Source: Artocarpus heterophyllus
Lineage: Eukaryota > Streptophyta > Magnoliopsida > Rosales > Moraceae
Direction: 5' to 3'
DNA: 64,000 bases
Assembly (NCBI GenBank): GCA_025403435.1
Contig: CM046342.1
Span: forward strand, 18,499,596 to 18,563,595
Every line of letters starts with the position of its first letter. Position 1 is the first letter of the stretch. Of the stretch, positions 25,249 to 35,851 are shown one piece after another. The position numbers and the translations under genes were made by a program. Below the pieces are notes generated by a model that was given only the letters and a program-made list of their open reading frames with translations, was not told the DNA's origin and ran no database searches.

Positions 25249-26030
25249 ATGGAGGATAAAAACCTAATCACATCTTTGAAATAGACCTGAGGTATTGGAA
25301 AAATTAGTTTTAGGACTTTTACCTTTTTGCTCGAAAATACAGAAGCAAAGATCTTGCGCTTGAGTCCCTTTTTCCACCTATTTTTTTTAATTTCAAGTTC
25401 TTGTATCAGTTTCTACATGCTTTGTATGAGCAGCCAATAAGGATTTTTTTTTTTCGTACTTTTAAAGCATTTTAATTCACATTTTCCTAAAGAATTTGAG
25501 TTTATATACTTCTTTATTTGTACTCGAAACTCAGAACAACGATAAGCCGGTGACCAAAACTACAAATACAAATGTATGTGTTGCATCTGTTGGTTTTGTT
25601 TAATAATTTTAGTTGACAATTTTTTTTTTACATAAGGAGTAGCTCTAGGAAATGACATGGGGAAAGAATAATACTTGATAATTCGAAAAATGATTATTAT
25701 TCAAGTCTGATGAGGTAAAAACGATCGAGTCTTTATAGCGTGATGGGATCACCTCAACAAGATCAAATAAGATAATTTTTTGATGTTTAGAGAGTCAATT
25801 GATGAGGTAGGATTTGGATGAAAAATATTTTTTTGAAGTGGAAATGTGTCCTTTTTTTGAAGTGGATTAGAAAATTTTTTTTTTTTTTTTTTTTGTACTT
25901 TCCTTCTTCTTTTTTTAATAAGTTGACATAGGAATTCTCAATGTCAATTTTAATTGTGTCAATTTCCCATTCCTGTTTAATTTTTTTTTTCTTTTTTGGA
26001 AAATTTTGCATCTTTTATTAGTGATATCTT
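25249..26030. other. 3' flank of the GT47 gene and AT-rich spacer
   Basis: Contains the presumed 3' untranslated region (CCAATAAGG near 25434 is a possible poly(A) signal) and several homopolymer T runs (25446, 25620, 25876, 25980). No gene seen. Confidence 0.4.
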
Positions 26031-26034
26031 TTAT

Positions 26035-26530
26035 GGATTAATTACATAATTATATCTTATAGTTTTAACTATTTTTCAATTTATCCTTCAATTCTTAAAA
26101 ACTACAAAGATTTTCGTTGAATTTTAAAAACTTATTTCAATTTCTTCCTTATAAAAAGAAAATATTGAGCAAAACAACATAACTCTTAAATAGATATGAT
26201 AAATATTTCATATACTAAAGACATTATCAAAATCTTAACATAAAACATCTAATTTCACCCAAAAAAAAATACATTCAGTTTTATGACTTTTTAAATTTTA
26301 AAATATTTTTGAAAATTTTTCGCAATAAGAAACATATATTTAATAAACAAATTAGGTTTAATAAAAGGTATTTTTATATTATCGTCATGGTTTTTAATAA
26401 AAAAAAGTTCTAAGAAGGATAAAAATGAAACAAAATTTTCAAATTCAAAGAATATCTTTATAGTTTTTAAAAATAGAGAGACGAACTGAAAAATAATAAA
26501 AACTAGAATGTATAATTATATAATTAACCC
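26035..26530. mobile_element. MITE-like element with long imperfect terminal inverted repeats
   Basis: The left end GGATTAATTACATAATTATA pairs with the right end TATAATTATATAATTAACCC. The imperfect match runs inwards for roughly 130 bp on each side (for example TTAAAAACTACAAAGAT against its complement near 26455). It is flanked by TTAT on both sides (26031-26034, 26531-26534). About 496 bp, with no coding capacity. Superfamily is unassigned. Confidence 0.65.
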
Positions 26531-26882
26531 TTATCTATCTTTTATTATGTAAATGGTCATTTTGGCCTAGTTTCCTATTTGTATTTTGTCAGCCTTTTAT
26601 AACGAAATTAAGATAGTGCTGAATAAAATTGAGTTACTACTTACTTTTTTCTCTTTCCGTTTTGGGTATTCGCATGAAGCAACAAATTTGAAGTTATTCT
26701 GATGATATTGCGTGTGATTTAACAAGTTTTTTTTTTTTTTTTTGCCCTGAATATTCCTTTTAATTGTAATGTGTTGAGTTTTCTACCTTAACGCTTTCGG
26801 TACATTAGAGTCCTTTTAAGGGGAAAAAAGGACGGGTTTTTGACTGTCCAAATCTCAGTTCTTAGACGATAACATGATATAA

Positions 26883-26977
26883 AGGGCCCGTTTGTTTCGT
26901 AGTTTGAATTATTTTGCTACAGTATTTTCTGTCACAAAAATTTAAATCTTCATTTAAATACTCGAACCAAACGAGCT
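26883..26977. mobile_element. Short MITE-like element (Tourist/Harbinger type suspected)
   Basis: About 95 bp with terminal inverted repeats AGGGCCCGTTTGTTTCG and, reversed, AGCTCGTTTGGTTCG, flanked by TAA at 26880-26882 and 26978-26980. A GGGCCCGTTTG-like terminus with a TAA/TTA target fits PIF/Harbinger-derived MITEs. Confidence 0.55.
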
Positions 26978-26980
26978 TAA

Positions 26981-28143
26981 AGTGTCACAACCCCTTAAAA
27001 AATATAAGTGTTTGAGAAGGTTGATTAAAGCTATTTTTATTATAATATATAAAAATTTTATATTTTTTATTGTTATTATAATATATAAAAAATTTATACT
27101 ATTTATAATTTTAAAAAAATCTAAACCACAACCCACCGAATACTTTGTTTTTAATTCTAGATTCAATTATTTCTTCACGCAAGCTCAACGGTTAGAGATC
27201 TGTCATCAACAGTTGTAACTTTTAATTCCAGATGCAATCATTGTTCATATGCGGAAACTACTGATCTGAGATCAACTTAACGTCTGCTGACGTGTACGAT
27301 CTGTCAAAGAACCTTCTCTCTGTCTCTCATTTATCCAGATGGATCATAGTTTTGCTAACGTCACCTACAGAATAAAAATAAAAAATCTTACATGTGTTAC
27401 TAATATGTGGGACATTGTCTTTGAAAGATAATAATAACAATTGGGAGATAGTATTCATCACATGAATAATGTGGGGCGGCGAATTTTTAATTTTCTCCTT
27501 TATGATTGTTGCAATTTGTTTTCATAGAAGAAAACACAATTTTCTAACTTATAACGTATATAATAAATACGAAGCTTCTCAAATGTGTTTCTAACATTAC
27601 ATTTGGTGAAAATCACATAAAAATAGAGAAAATTAGATAAATAATTTATTTTGGCCATCATTTTATATAAATAGCATAACTTTAAAAAAAATAAGAAAAT
27701 GATCAAAATTTTTAAAAATTAGAGAAATGACTTTTTTTTTTTTTTTACTGTATTACATCAGTAACAAACACCAATATGTCATCGATATACATCACTAATT
27801 AATATTAGTAAATCACTTATTAATTAAATTTATCACTAATAAATTAGTTTATTATTAATCTATTAATGTTTGATCATCAAGAAACTAATAAATTATTGAA
27901 TAAATAAACCATTAAGTTAATCAATGATACATTGTTGATGCAATAAATTAAATACTAATGATATACTGATTAGCATCTATACAAATTGATGTACTTCCAT
28001 ATATCATTGATATACAAATATAATCATTTTTCTAATTTTCAAAAACTTAAGCTATTTTACTTACCTCCAAATCTTTAAAAAATATTTATAAGGTACAAAA
28101 TTTAATAGAAATTTGATGTTTGAAACGGTATCTTATAATTATA

Positions 28144-28180
<37 letters not shown>

Positions 28181-28735
28181 TATCCAATTAAATAATCCTA
28201 ATATTTATTCATTTACTTTCCCTTTACTTTATCCAGCAGCTTCCAAATAACAGAATTTGTTTTCTCATTTACCTACCCTTGTTTCGATCCTTTGTGTTTT
28301 CTTCATCTTCAAGATATGGAACTGTTCATTTATTTAGCAAAAACACGCTGAGCGGCCGATCAGGATGATTCATTTTCAAATCATTGTTTACTTGTTTAAT
28401 TGATGGTGGAGAAACAATCCAATTTATTTTTTAGTATTTATTAAACTTAAAAATAATAATAATGTAATTACTTAAATATTCTTTTACATAAATTCTAAAA
28501 ATAATGGAAATTACTACAATGTAAATTTGGATATTTAAATGAACTTGACCTTCATTTTTTTATACAGAATTAATATCAAATTGGCACAAAAATTGTCATT
28601 TATGTTCTCTATTTATTATATTGCATGAACCATAAAGATTTATTATTGATTTTGTAAGTAAATGGATGCATTACTGATATTATAAGTAAATACATTATCA
28701 ATCCAGAAAGAGAATTACTCCTGCTTTCCTTTTCC
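26981..28735. other. AT-rich intergenic stretch
   Basis: No gene seen. Holds ATATAAAAAATTT-type repeats near 27040-27100, a run of TTATTAAT-like words (27800-27960), and a (TA)n microsatellite at 28147-28177. Confidence 0.5.
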
Positions 28736-28744
28736 TATAAAAAG
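28736..28744 (+). promoter_or_regulatory. Candidate TATA box for the proton-channel gene
   Basis: TATAAAAAG in a good context (TCCTATAAAAAGC), 384 bp upstream of the start codon. Use of this box would give a 5' untranslated region of about 350 bases containing the poly(T) run near 28772-28800. Inferred from sequence only. Confidence 0.4.
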
Positions 28745-29119
28745 CAAACGCACCCTTCGTGCCTTCCCTTTGGTTTTTTTTTTTTTTTTTTTTTTTTTTT
28801 AAGGTTTTCCTTGACTATTGTATATGAGTCTTGATATTACCGTTTTTGATGTATCGATTTTTTATTATTACAAAAGGTCCATAAATTTTAGAAAACCAGG
28901 CAACCAAGTTAAGCTTACCCATACTTAAAGTAACCTCAATGGTGACGAGATAAACACATATAACAGCAAATATGGCACTCGACGTGACCCCAAAGCTTGT
29001 AAAAACAAGCTTAATTACTTGCATTTCAAGCTCTTTTTCATATCAAAATTCACCTTAAATATACCAATTAGTATACTCTTCACACCATAAACTTCACACA
29101 GCAATATTCCAACATCAAA

Positions 29120-29887
29120 ATGAACAAAAACAACCCCTCACTTGGTCTCAACGTTTCACAAGAACCTCCCAATTATAATATCGAAATTGTTGAATCGTCC
29201 ATAGAAAATCTCCTCAAGAACTGGCACAGAAGGCAACAATGGAAGAAGCTCTTCTTCAATATTGACAATAATCCCAACGAGCAAAACCAGCTTATTATTA
29301 CCATATCACCGTGGAGAACCAAACTAGTAAATTTCCTAGAATCCAAACAAATCCGAGCCATCGTCATCTCTCTTATTCTCATTGACCTAATCCTCACAAC
29401 TCTAGAACTCACTTCCTCCCTTCTTTCCTGCCATTCAAACAAGAACAATATTACACAACAACATCAACAGCAACAATGGTACCACTGGCTCGGAATCGCC
29501 ATCCTTGGCCTCCTCTTTGCTAAAACTGCGGCGTTGGCGGTGGGGCTTGGACGCAGATTCTTGAGACAGCCAGGGCTTGTCGTGGATGCCGTGGTGGTGG
29601 CAGGGGCTCTGGTGTTGGAGGGCTTTTTGGAGAGGAAAGGGGGAGGGCTGTTGGTGGTTGTAAGCCTGTGGCGTGTGCTTAGAGTTGTGGAGGCCGCGTT
29701 CGAGCTAAGCGACGACGCCATTGAAGCGCAGATTGGAGGGATTGTCAGACAATTTGAGGGGTTGACAGAAGAGAATAGGAGGCTTTTGGAGATCGTTGAG
29801 GAAAAAGATAAGGTTATAGAGAAGCTTCGACAAGATTTGGATCAGTGTCGAGAAGAAGGTTGCGGTTCCAAAAATATAGCTTCCTAA
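29120..29887 (+). CDS. Voltage-gated proton channel, plant Hv1-like
   Basis: A 255-residue single-exon protein made of one voltage-sensor domain followed by a coiled coil. S1 is about residues 78-100 with the selectivity-type aspartate D89 (VISLILIDLIL). S2 is about 122-143. S3 (152-170) has D156. S4 (177-195) reads SLWRVLRVVEAAF. Against the animal Hv1 pattern R-LWR-VxR, the first arginine position is Ser182, leaving Arg185 and Arg188. A charged region (about 205-246) with heptads (EENRRLLEIVEEKDKVIEKL) is the expected dimerising coiled coil. There is no separate pore domain, as in Hv channels, where protons pass through the voltage sensor. Plant members are known as proton channels; the function here is inferred from this pattern. 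A Gln/His-rich loop separates S1 and S2. Confidence in the family is high. Confidence 0.9.
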   Translation: MNKNNPSLGLNVSQEPPNYNIEIVESSIENLLKNWHRRQQWKKLFFNIDNNPNEQNQLIITISPWRTKLVNFLESKQIRAIVISLILIDLILTTLELTSSLLSCHSNKNNITQQHQQQQWYHWLGIAILGLLFAKTAALAVGLGRRFLRQPGLVVDAVVVAGALVLEGFLERKGGGLLVVVSLWRVLRVVEAAFELSDDAIEAQIGGIVRQFEGLTEENRRLLEIVEEKDKVIEKLRQDLDQCREEGCGSKNIAS

Positions 29888-30139
29888 GAAGAATAGAGTA
29901 GAGAAATGTATCCTACATATAAAATTTATGATATATGTGTTACATGATAGTCCATAATTTTTTTTTAAGAATAATTATAAATTTTGTGCAATGCAAGCCA
30001 TTATGCTAACGTACGTAATTAGGTTAAAAAGTTAAAGCTACTAATTTACACTGTAGCATTAGAGATAGGCCATTTATAGTGCAATGACTCACAAAAAGAA
30101 CGGAAGAAAAGGTTATATATATATATATATATAATAGGA
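29888..30139. other. 3' flank of the proton-channel gene
   Basis: Presumed 3' untranslated and downstream sequence, ending in a (TA)n run (30114-30133). No gene seen. Confidence 0.4.
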
Positions 30140-30915
30140 CAGAAGTTTCATCCAAAAGTAATCATTGGTTTAGGTAGACTAATATGGTTTTATTATGGTT
30201 AATTAGTCTAGGTGACATTGTTAGGAGTGTAGCTTAACATAAACAATATCCCCTTACAACCAGCTATGACTGGTTCCCATGTTAGTTGGCTTAGAAAAGT
30301 TGCAAATTTGTATGCATGTTGGGGACATTAATGGCAAAAAAATGTATGGATGGCTTGGACGAAATGTCCATATAACCTCTGGGTAGGAAAACGTAACTTC
30401 CATTCTTATAATACGTAACTTATTGTATAAAATGGTTGAAAAATCAATTTTTTTTCCCGATTATGCCTAGGTATTTTTGTAAATCAACATTTTGGTATAG
30501 ATGGGTGATAATGAAGGCATGATCTAGTGGTATTAAAACATAACTTTCATTGACATCATGTAGAACTTTTGTTCTCCCCATACATCAATGGTAGAAAAAT
30601 CAGGCTTTTTTTTTTTTTTTGGTTCCGTTAGTATCGAGAATGATTTTTTTTTCTAACATTAAAGAAGTTTTTTTGTCGGACAATATGTTAGCATGAGTAA
30701 TGATAATAATGGAGTACATTAAACACAAATTTTTATGGTGAAGCAATTTTTTTGTCATAAAAGATGGAGGTTTTTTTTAATTTGTCTTCTAAGATACAAA
30801 TATATATATATATATATATATGTATGTATATATAGATGACATGAGACGAGTTGAGGAAACTAATAAGACGGACAATATGTTTGATCAAGATCATCATCGT
30901 TGAGTTGAAAGTTGG
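30140..30915 (-). repeat. Direct repeat unit 1 of a diverged pair
   Basis: Collinear with 31848-32575, from GAAGTTTCATCC at the start to TCATCGTTGAG near the end, sharing blocks such as GTATGCATGTTGGGG. Its right end on the minus strand encodes a stretch (IVRLISFLNSSHVI) also found in unit 2 just beyond the FRS remnant. It has an extra (TA)n run at 30799-30826. No TG...CA ends, so not an LTR pair. Confidence 0.75.
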
Positions 30916-31789
30916 ATTTATCTTTCTTTTTAATTCCACAATTTTCATATGTAATTACTTTTTTTATGACTTTTTAGCTCTAATTTTGTATCATTGTATC
31001 TTACAATTAAGGATGTCAACAAGATTGGAAGGAGTGGGTATGCTTCTCCCATCTCCTATACCTTAATCTTTTTTTGTCTCCCATCAAAAACTTTTTTTTT
31101 TATATCCCTTGCCATTTACCCATTAACAGCTAGACATATTATTGTTAAAAACTTAAAATAAATTCTGTTACATTATTGTAAAGTTTAATAACACGTTAGA
31201 AAGAAAGTGAAAACAAAATCTAAAATTCAACAATTTAAAAACTAGGTACATGAAGCAAAGGAAGTAGTAAGAAACAAAAACCATTATTTTTTTAGTGTAT
31301 GGTGAAGTGTTCTATATTAAGTTAAAAGTTACAATTAATAATATGTTACGACCAACGACGGTGCTTAACCATGTTTTTTTCCCCTTTTTTTTAATCTTTT
31401 CGTATGATCTCATTAGTTAATGATGTATATATTTCTATTTCTACTGTGTCAATAAATTTGTTCAGAAGAAAATATTTAACCTCGGCCTCCCGTTTTGCGT
31501 AAATAGTGTAACGTAACCCTTAAAGAAAAAGACAACCCAGGTCCACTTAATTTTGAAGTTAGGCCCATTTCAAGTAGGTCCATATTGGGGGGTTGAGGAA
31601 ACGAAATAGATAAGCGCAAAAGAAAGTGTCGTTTTACAAAACTTAATTGTTTGGATTAACTGATTGTTACCTGTTCCAAGTAAAACGATGTGCCCCTCAC
31701 TCTTGAGACAATCTTTTCCATAGAAAAAGACCTGGACGGCTGAAATACTTTGGAGGGAACGTACGTCTGGATGGATAGAAGTGCTTCTC

Positions 31790-31825
<36 letters not shown>

Positions 31826-31847
31826 ATTATACTTTTATCTATCCGGG
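30916..31847. other. Spacer between the two repeat units
   Basis: AT-rich, with a (TA)n run at 31792-31825 just before unit 2. No gene seen. Confidence 0.4.
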
Positions 31848-32575
31848 TGGAAGTTTCATCCAAGGTTAATCATAGATTTAAGTAGACAAATATGGTTTTA
31901 TATAATTAATTAGTCTAGGTGGTGTTATTAGGGGTGTAGGTTAAGATAAATAATCTCCTTGCAACTTGCTATGACCGGTTTTCATGTTGATTGACCTGGA
32001 AAAGTCGTAATTTTGTATGCATGTTGGGGGCATTAATGGCAAAAAAAAAATGTATGGATCGCCTAGATGAGACGACCTCGTAATCTTGGGATAGGAAAAT
32101 GCAACTTCCAATGATATGATATGTAACTTACGATACAAATGGTTAAAAATTAATTTTTTATTTGGATTACGTTTGAGTATTCGAGTAAATCAAGATTTTA
32201 GGATAGATGGGTGATACTAAAGACGTAACTCAACGATGTTAAAAAGTAACTTGCACTAACATTAGGTGTAACTTTTGTTTTCCCTGTACATTAGTAGTAG
32301 AAAAATCAGTGTTTTTTTAGTGCCGTTTGTGTGGAGTTTTTTTTTTTTTTTCCTTAATATTAGAAATTAATAATGATAACAATTTTGCACGTTACATATA
32401 AATTGAAAACGTGAAACAACATTTTTTTTCTTTCTTGTTACAAAAGTTAGAGGATTTTCTTTATTCTAAGCTAAGCTATAAACTTTTTTTAGTGGATGAC
32501 ATAAGACAAGTTGAGGAAGCTAATAAGACGTACAATAAGTCTTATCAAGATCATCCTCGTTGAGTCAAAAGTTGA
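31848..32575 (-). repeat. Direct repeat unit 2 of a diverged pair
   Basis: Second copy of the block at 30140-30915, lying directly 3' (on the minus strand) of the FRS gene remnant. It could therefore be an old 3' end plus downstream region that was duplicated. Confidence 0.75.
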
Positions 32576-32759
32576 AGGAGTAGTCATAGCGTCGATAGTT
32601 GTCGAACCGATAGTCTGTTCTGGAGTAAACAAAAGGCCGGTAGATACTATCATCTTTATCCATTTGGTTATCACGTGCTAATGTATTTGGTATTTCGTGC
32701 TGACTTGCCGTCATGTAGGGCTAGAACCTTTGAATCAATGGTCTTGACAAACGTCAACA

Positions 32760-33290
32760 CTCTTACCTTTCCAACCTTTTTGAAGGGATGTTCGCATATT
32801 ATGCCCGTATCTCTTGCAATGGCAACACTTCCTTGTAACAATTTTTAGGTTGTAATCCCTATTCTTAGGGTCTTTGTTCAGCTGATGGTTTCCAAAGCCC
32901 TTATTTTACACAATGATGGGGTCTCTCAATATTTGGGCCTAAGCAGCCTAGTATTTGCTTCACTTGCATTGTCTTGTTCTCTTGATGCTTGCTCCATATA
33001 TTGGAATAGGCTTCAAATTTAGCGATCAACCTTGAAATCTTCATATTTGCCTCGGTGAAGAAGTCTGGAACCTTGGTGGCATAGAAGGATAGTTTGTTAA
33101 AATCTGCTGATAAGGAACCGTATTTAACCATTTGCCTAACCTCCATGGACAATTCCATGAAAAGTGTCTCATGATGATCGATCATTGATTTTGCATTTCA
33201 TCGTCCACCTATTCAATATTAGTGACTTTCGATAGACGTGATGTTGAGGCACTTCATGACTCAAAAAATATGTCCGTAAGGATAAAACAA
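32760..33290 (-). pseudogene. Remnant of a FAR1-related (FRS/FHY3-FAR1 family) gene, C-terminal part
   Basis: Read on the minus strand. Near 33230-33270 are LNITSIES and, after a frame change, LILNRWT, which resemble the end of the MULE-type transposase core of FRS proteins (the YILKRWT motif). Next comes a family-typical helical region (32901-33185, HHETLFMELSMEVRQMVKYG). The C-terminal part then has LRDPIIV, a stop, NKGFGNHQL, and finally a zinc-knuckle-like CCHCKRYGHNMRT (32788-32827) whose last cysteine is serine. FRS proteins are domesticated Mutator-type transposases acting as transcription factors. Frameshifts and a stop show it is broken. It could be a MULE transposase rather than a host FRS gene. 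Confidence 0.68.
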
Positions 33291-33713
33291 TAATTTAAGG
33301 AACTATATTCTTCTTTCTTTTTTTTTTTTTTCTTTTTTCAAGCAAAATAATTAGTTATTAGATACTCATATGGTAATTTATACAACGTTTAGCAACCAAG
33401 TTGAAACTTGAAGTTAGAATGTAAGTACTATAGCATGTGAGAAATTTACACTGTAATATGCTTTTACTGTACATTATAACATAATAACATGTGAGAACTT
33501 TACGTTGTATCAATTAAAACTTTGGTTTCCAAACACATAAGTCTTATTGTCTCTGAGTTTTCAGGCCATGGTGTGAAACTAAACAACAAGTGATTTTGGA
33601 TTAGGAGTTTAACTCTTCCCAAGTTTAGAACCTTATTCATATGTAGATGGTGAAAAATTCACATGTTGCTTTACACCAAATCACTTGACTTCACACCGTT
33701 GAAAAAGAAAAAA

Positions 33714-33751
<38 letters not shown>

Positions 33752-34314
33752 AAAGCAGACTTCATAATTATCCCAAAAAAAAAAAGGCAATTGACTTCAT
33801 AAAGATGTTACGAATTGCAATTAACTGAATTCACAGGAGTTCTAATTAGAATTGGACTCATCCTAACTTATTGAAACAAAGAAATAACTATCTCAAGTCC
33901 TCAATAACCTTAAACACGTGTTTCAGTCTCGGCCATTTGGTTTCAGTTTCACCAGATCTATCCTCAAAAAAAAAAAAAAATGTTGTCTCCATCCAACATG
34001 TTGTAGTTATCTATGAGTGTGTGTATTGTGTGCTTGTGTTATTTGCGCAGGAAGCAGCAACAACAAAGAGCAAAATGAGATGTTATATTGGTTCAAACAG
34101 TAAATGAATTTTTCAAACTCTGAATATAGTTTGATTAATTTACACAATCACAATGGAAAATATAAGAGATAAAGGGAGAGGGCAAGGATTTTTTTTTTTT
34201 AATCCACAAGCCTTCAGTTTTCTTGGGATTCATTTCCCAGGAGCAGAATATATCATGTACAAGACAGACAGACAGACATACAAGTAAAATGATTTCCAAC
34301 ATTTCTTTTTGCAG
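33291..34314. other. Intergenic stretch with (GA)n microsatellite
   Basis: A (GA)n run lies at about 33716-33747. The 34200-34314 part would be the 3' untranslated region of the dead gene to the right. No gene seen. Confidence 0.5.
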
Positions 34315-35815
34315 CTAAGGATCAACCTTTCCAGCCATCTTCACATCACTAGACACATATTCATCTTCACTCAGCTCCTCCTTGTTAGACTTCTCCGCGG
34401 CTGCCCCTGTGTCTTCTGACTTGGCTTCTCACAATATTCTGTTTTCAAGAATTATTTACACACAATTATCACAAACTTCTTCTATAGCATAGAAAAATAG
34501 AAGTCCAAAGTAATTGGATGCCAAGCGATTAAGAATGTGTTCTCAGTTGCAACACATTCTTAATCGCTATCAGAGCCTGTTTCAACAAGCAATTATAACC
34601 TCTTATCTCCTTATCACTAACATTAAAAAAACTACCTCACCTCGTATCATAGTAGTGAGAATTATTACCTTTTTTCTGGAGATCAAGTTCAGAAGATACC
34701 GTTAGATCAACAACAGTTTTCAACAGAATGCAACTGCTGAGTAAAGGTGCCACATCTTTATCCATCTTCTCTAACTGGGACTCTACAAGGTCACCCAAAG
34801 AAACACAGCTTTCTTTTGCAATCTGATATTAGTGCTCGAATTGCCAGAGTATGTCCTGTAACCGATATTTGCCCGTTTGGTATGTATAAAAAATGAACGA
34901 GTTTGACTAAGAAGAGGAAAGATCAAGAAATAATTCTGTCTACTCTGTGGCAGTGAGAACCATAATTCTATTGTTTTTGACTTAGCCTACTTGTAATTTG
35001 TTGGAGATCTTGTCTAACTAATTTTGCTGGTCGTATAGGACAAACTTGTATATACACAATCTCCGCTTTAACAGCTTGTACATGCACAATGCCATACATT
35101 TAACAGCTTGTAGTTCAGTGTCACGATGATCCACACTACCTAGATAAGAATAACCTCACAATGCTTGGTTTATTGTTTTTGGATCTCACATGGAAGAGCA
35201 AACCTCCAGCTTTTGCATAGAAAACTTGTTGGCCGTCTAGGTTGTTTCAGATGAGAGCTGAAATGGCTTACAACCCTTTGCTAGCTTCTTCTTAGACCTC
35301 AGATTTTTTTACCATTAGCATAAGCTTGGGCAATGCCCGGAGTTACAGGACATGCAGAGACATAAATTATTCAAAGTGATTCAGACTGAAACAAAAACAA
35401 AAACAAGAACATAATAGTAGCGGCAGCGAAAATAGTAAGTAGGTAAGTAAGTGAATAAATAAATAAAAAGAAAATGGCAGGAATGAATGCCTGATTCTGA
35501 AGCATTGGGTTATTTTGAGAAGCTTTGCCAAAAACCCATGCAGCAAGTTGTTGCATAACTACAATAAGTCCTCCAAGTTTGTTCAACTCTGCAACGTACT
35601 ATTATTAAAACCAATTACGAAATCAGACTTCATTTAATCAATAGTTGATTTTTAAAAGAATTAAGCTAAAGCTATAAAGCTAGGCATACCATTAGCATTA
35701 TGAATGGGCTCAACAAGTATTAGAAGCTCATGCAGTGCACATCGATAGTCAACAGAAAAATGGATCACAAACAAATTTAGAAGATCGCTATGAATCTTCC
35801 AATCATCATTTACTC
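34315..35815 (-). pseudogene. Dead Hsp70 nucleotide-exchange-factor gene (Fes1/HspBP1/SIL1 armadillo type), 3' exons
   Basis: Minus-strand exon remnants in order: 35690-35815 (ALHELLILVEPIHNAN), 35491-35588 (LNKLGGLIVVMQQL, then AWVFGKASQNNPM), 35190-35351 (ALPKLMLMVKK, then NNLDGQQVFYAKAGGLLF), 34669-34822 (SLGDLVESQLEKMD, then LLKTVVDLTVSSELDLQ) and possibly 34315-34427 (an acidic tail ending in a stop). Fes1/HspBP1 proteins are armadillo-repeat factors that release ADP from Hsp70. Splice sites and phases still fit for several junctions (G|AG at exons 1-2; G|AA at the last). It is dead: the third exon has about four in-frame stops, the second lacks some 12 codons between MQQL and AWVF, and the first is partly scrambled. 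The 5' exons are not visible; retrotransposon D sits 37 bp upstream of the first remaining exon. Confidence 0.72.
34524..34568. repeat. Perfect 18-bp inverted repeat with 9-base loop
   Basis: AGCGATTAAGAATGTGTT at 34524-34541, loop CTCAGTTGC, and the exact complement at 34551-34568. It lies in an intron of the dead exchange-factor gene. No target duplication is evident. Confidence 0.9.
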
Positions 35816-35851
35816 CTATAAAATAGATAAAATGCAAAATCATACTTTCCT

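Noticed and set aside
25787..26011. Lysine-rich minus-strand frame
   Set aside because: Translation of poly(T) runs; low complexity.
29173..29721. Minus-strand frames under the proton-channel gene
   Set aside because: Antisense to a clear voltage-sensor protein; Ser/Thr-rich low-complexity translation.
30140..32575. LTR pair of a small retrotransposon
   Set aside because: The two similar blocks lack TG...CA ends, a primer site and a polypurine tract.
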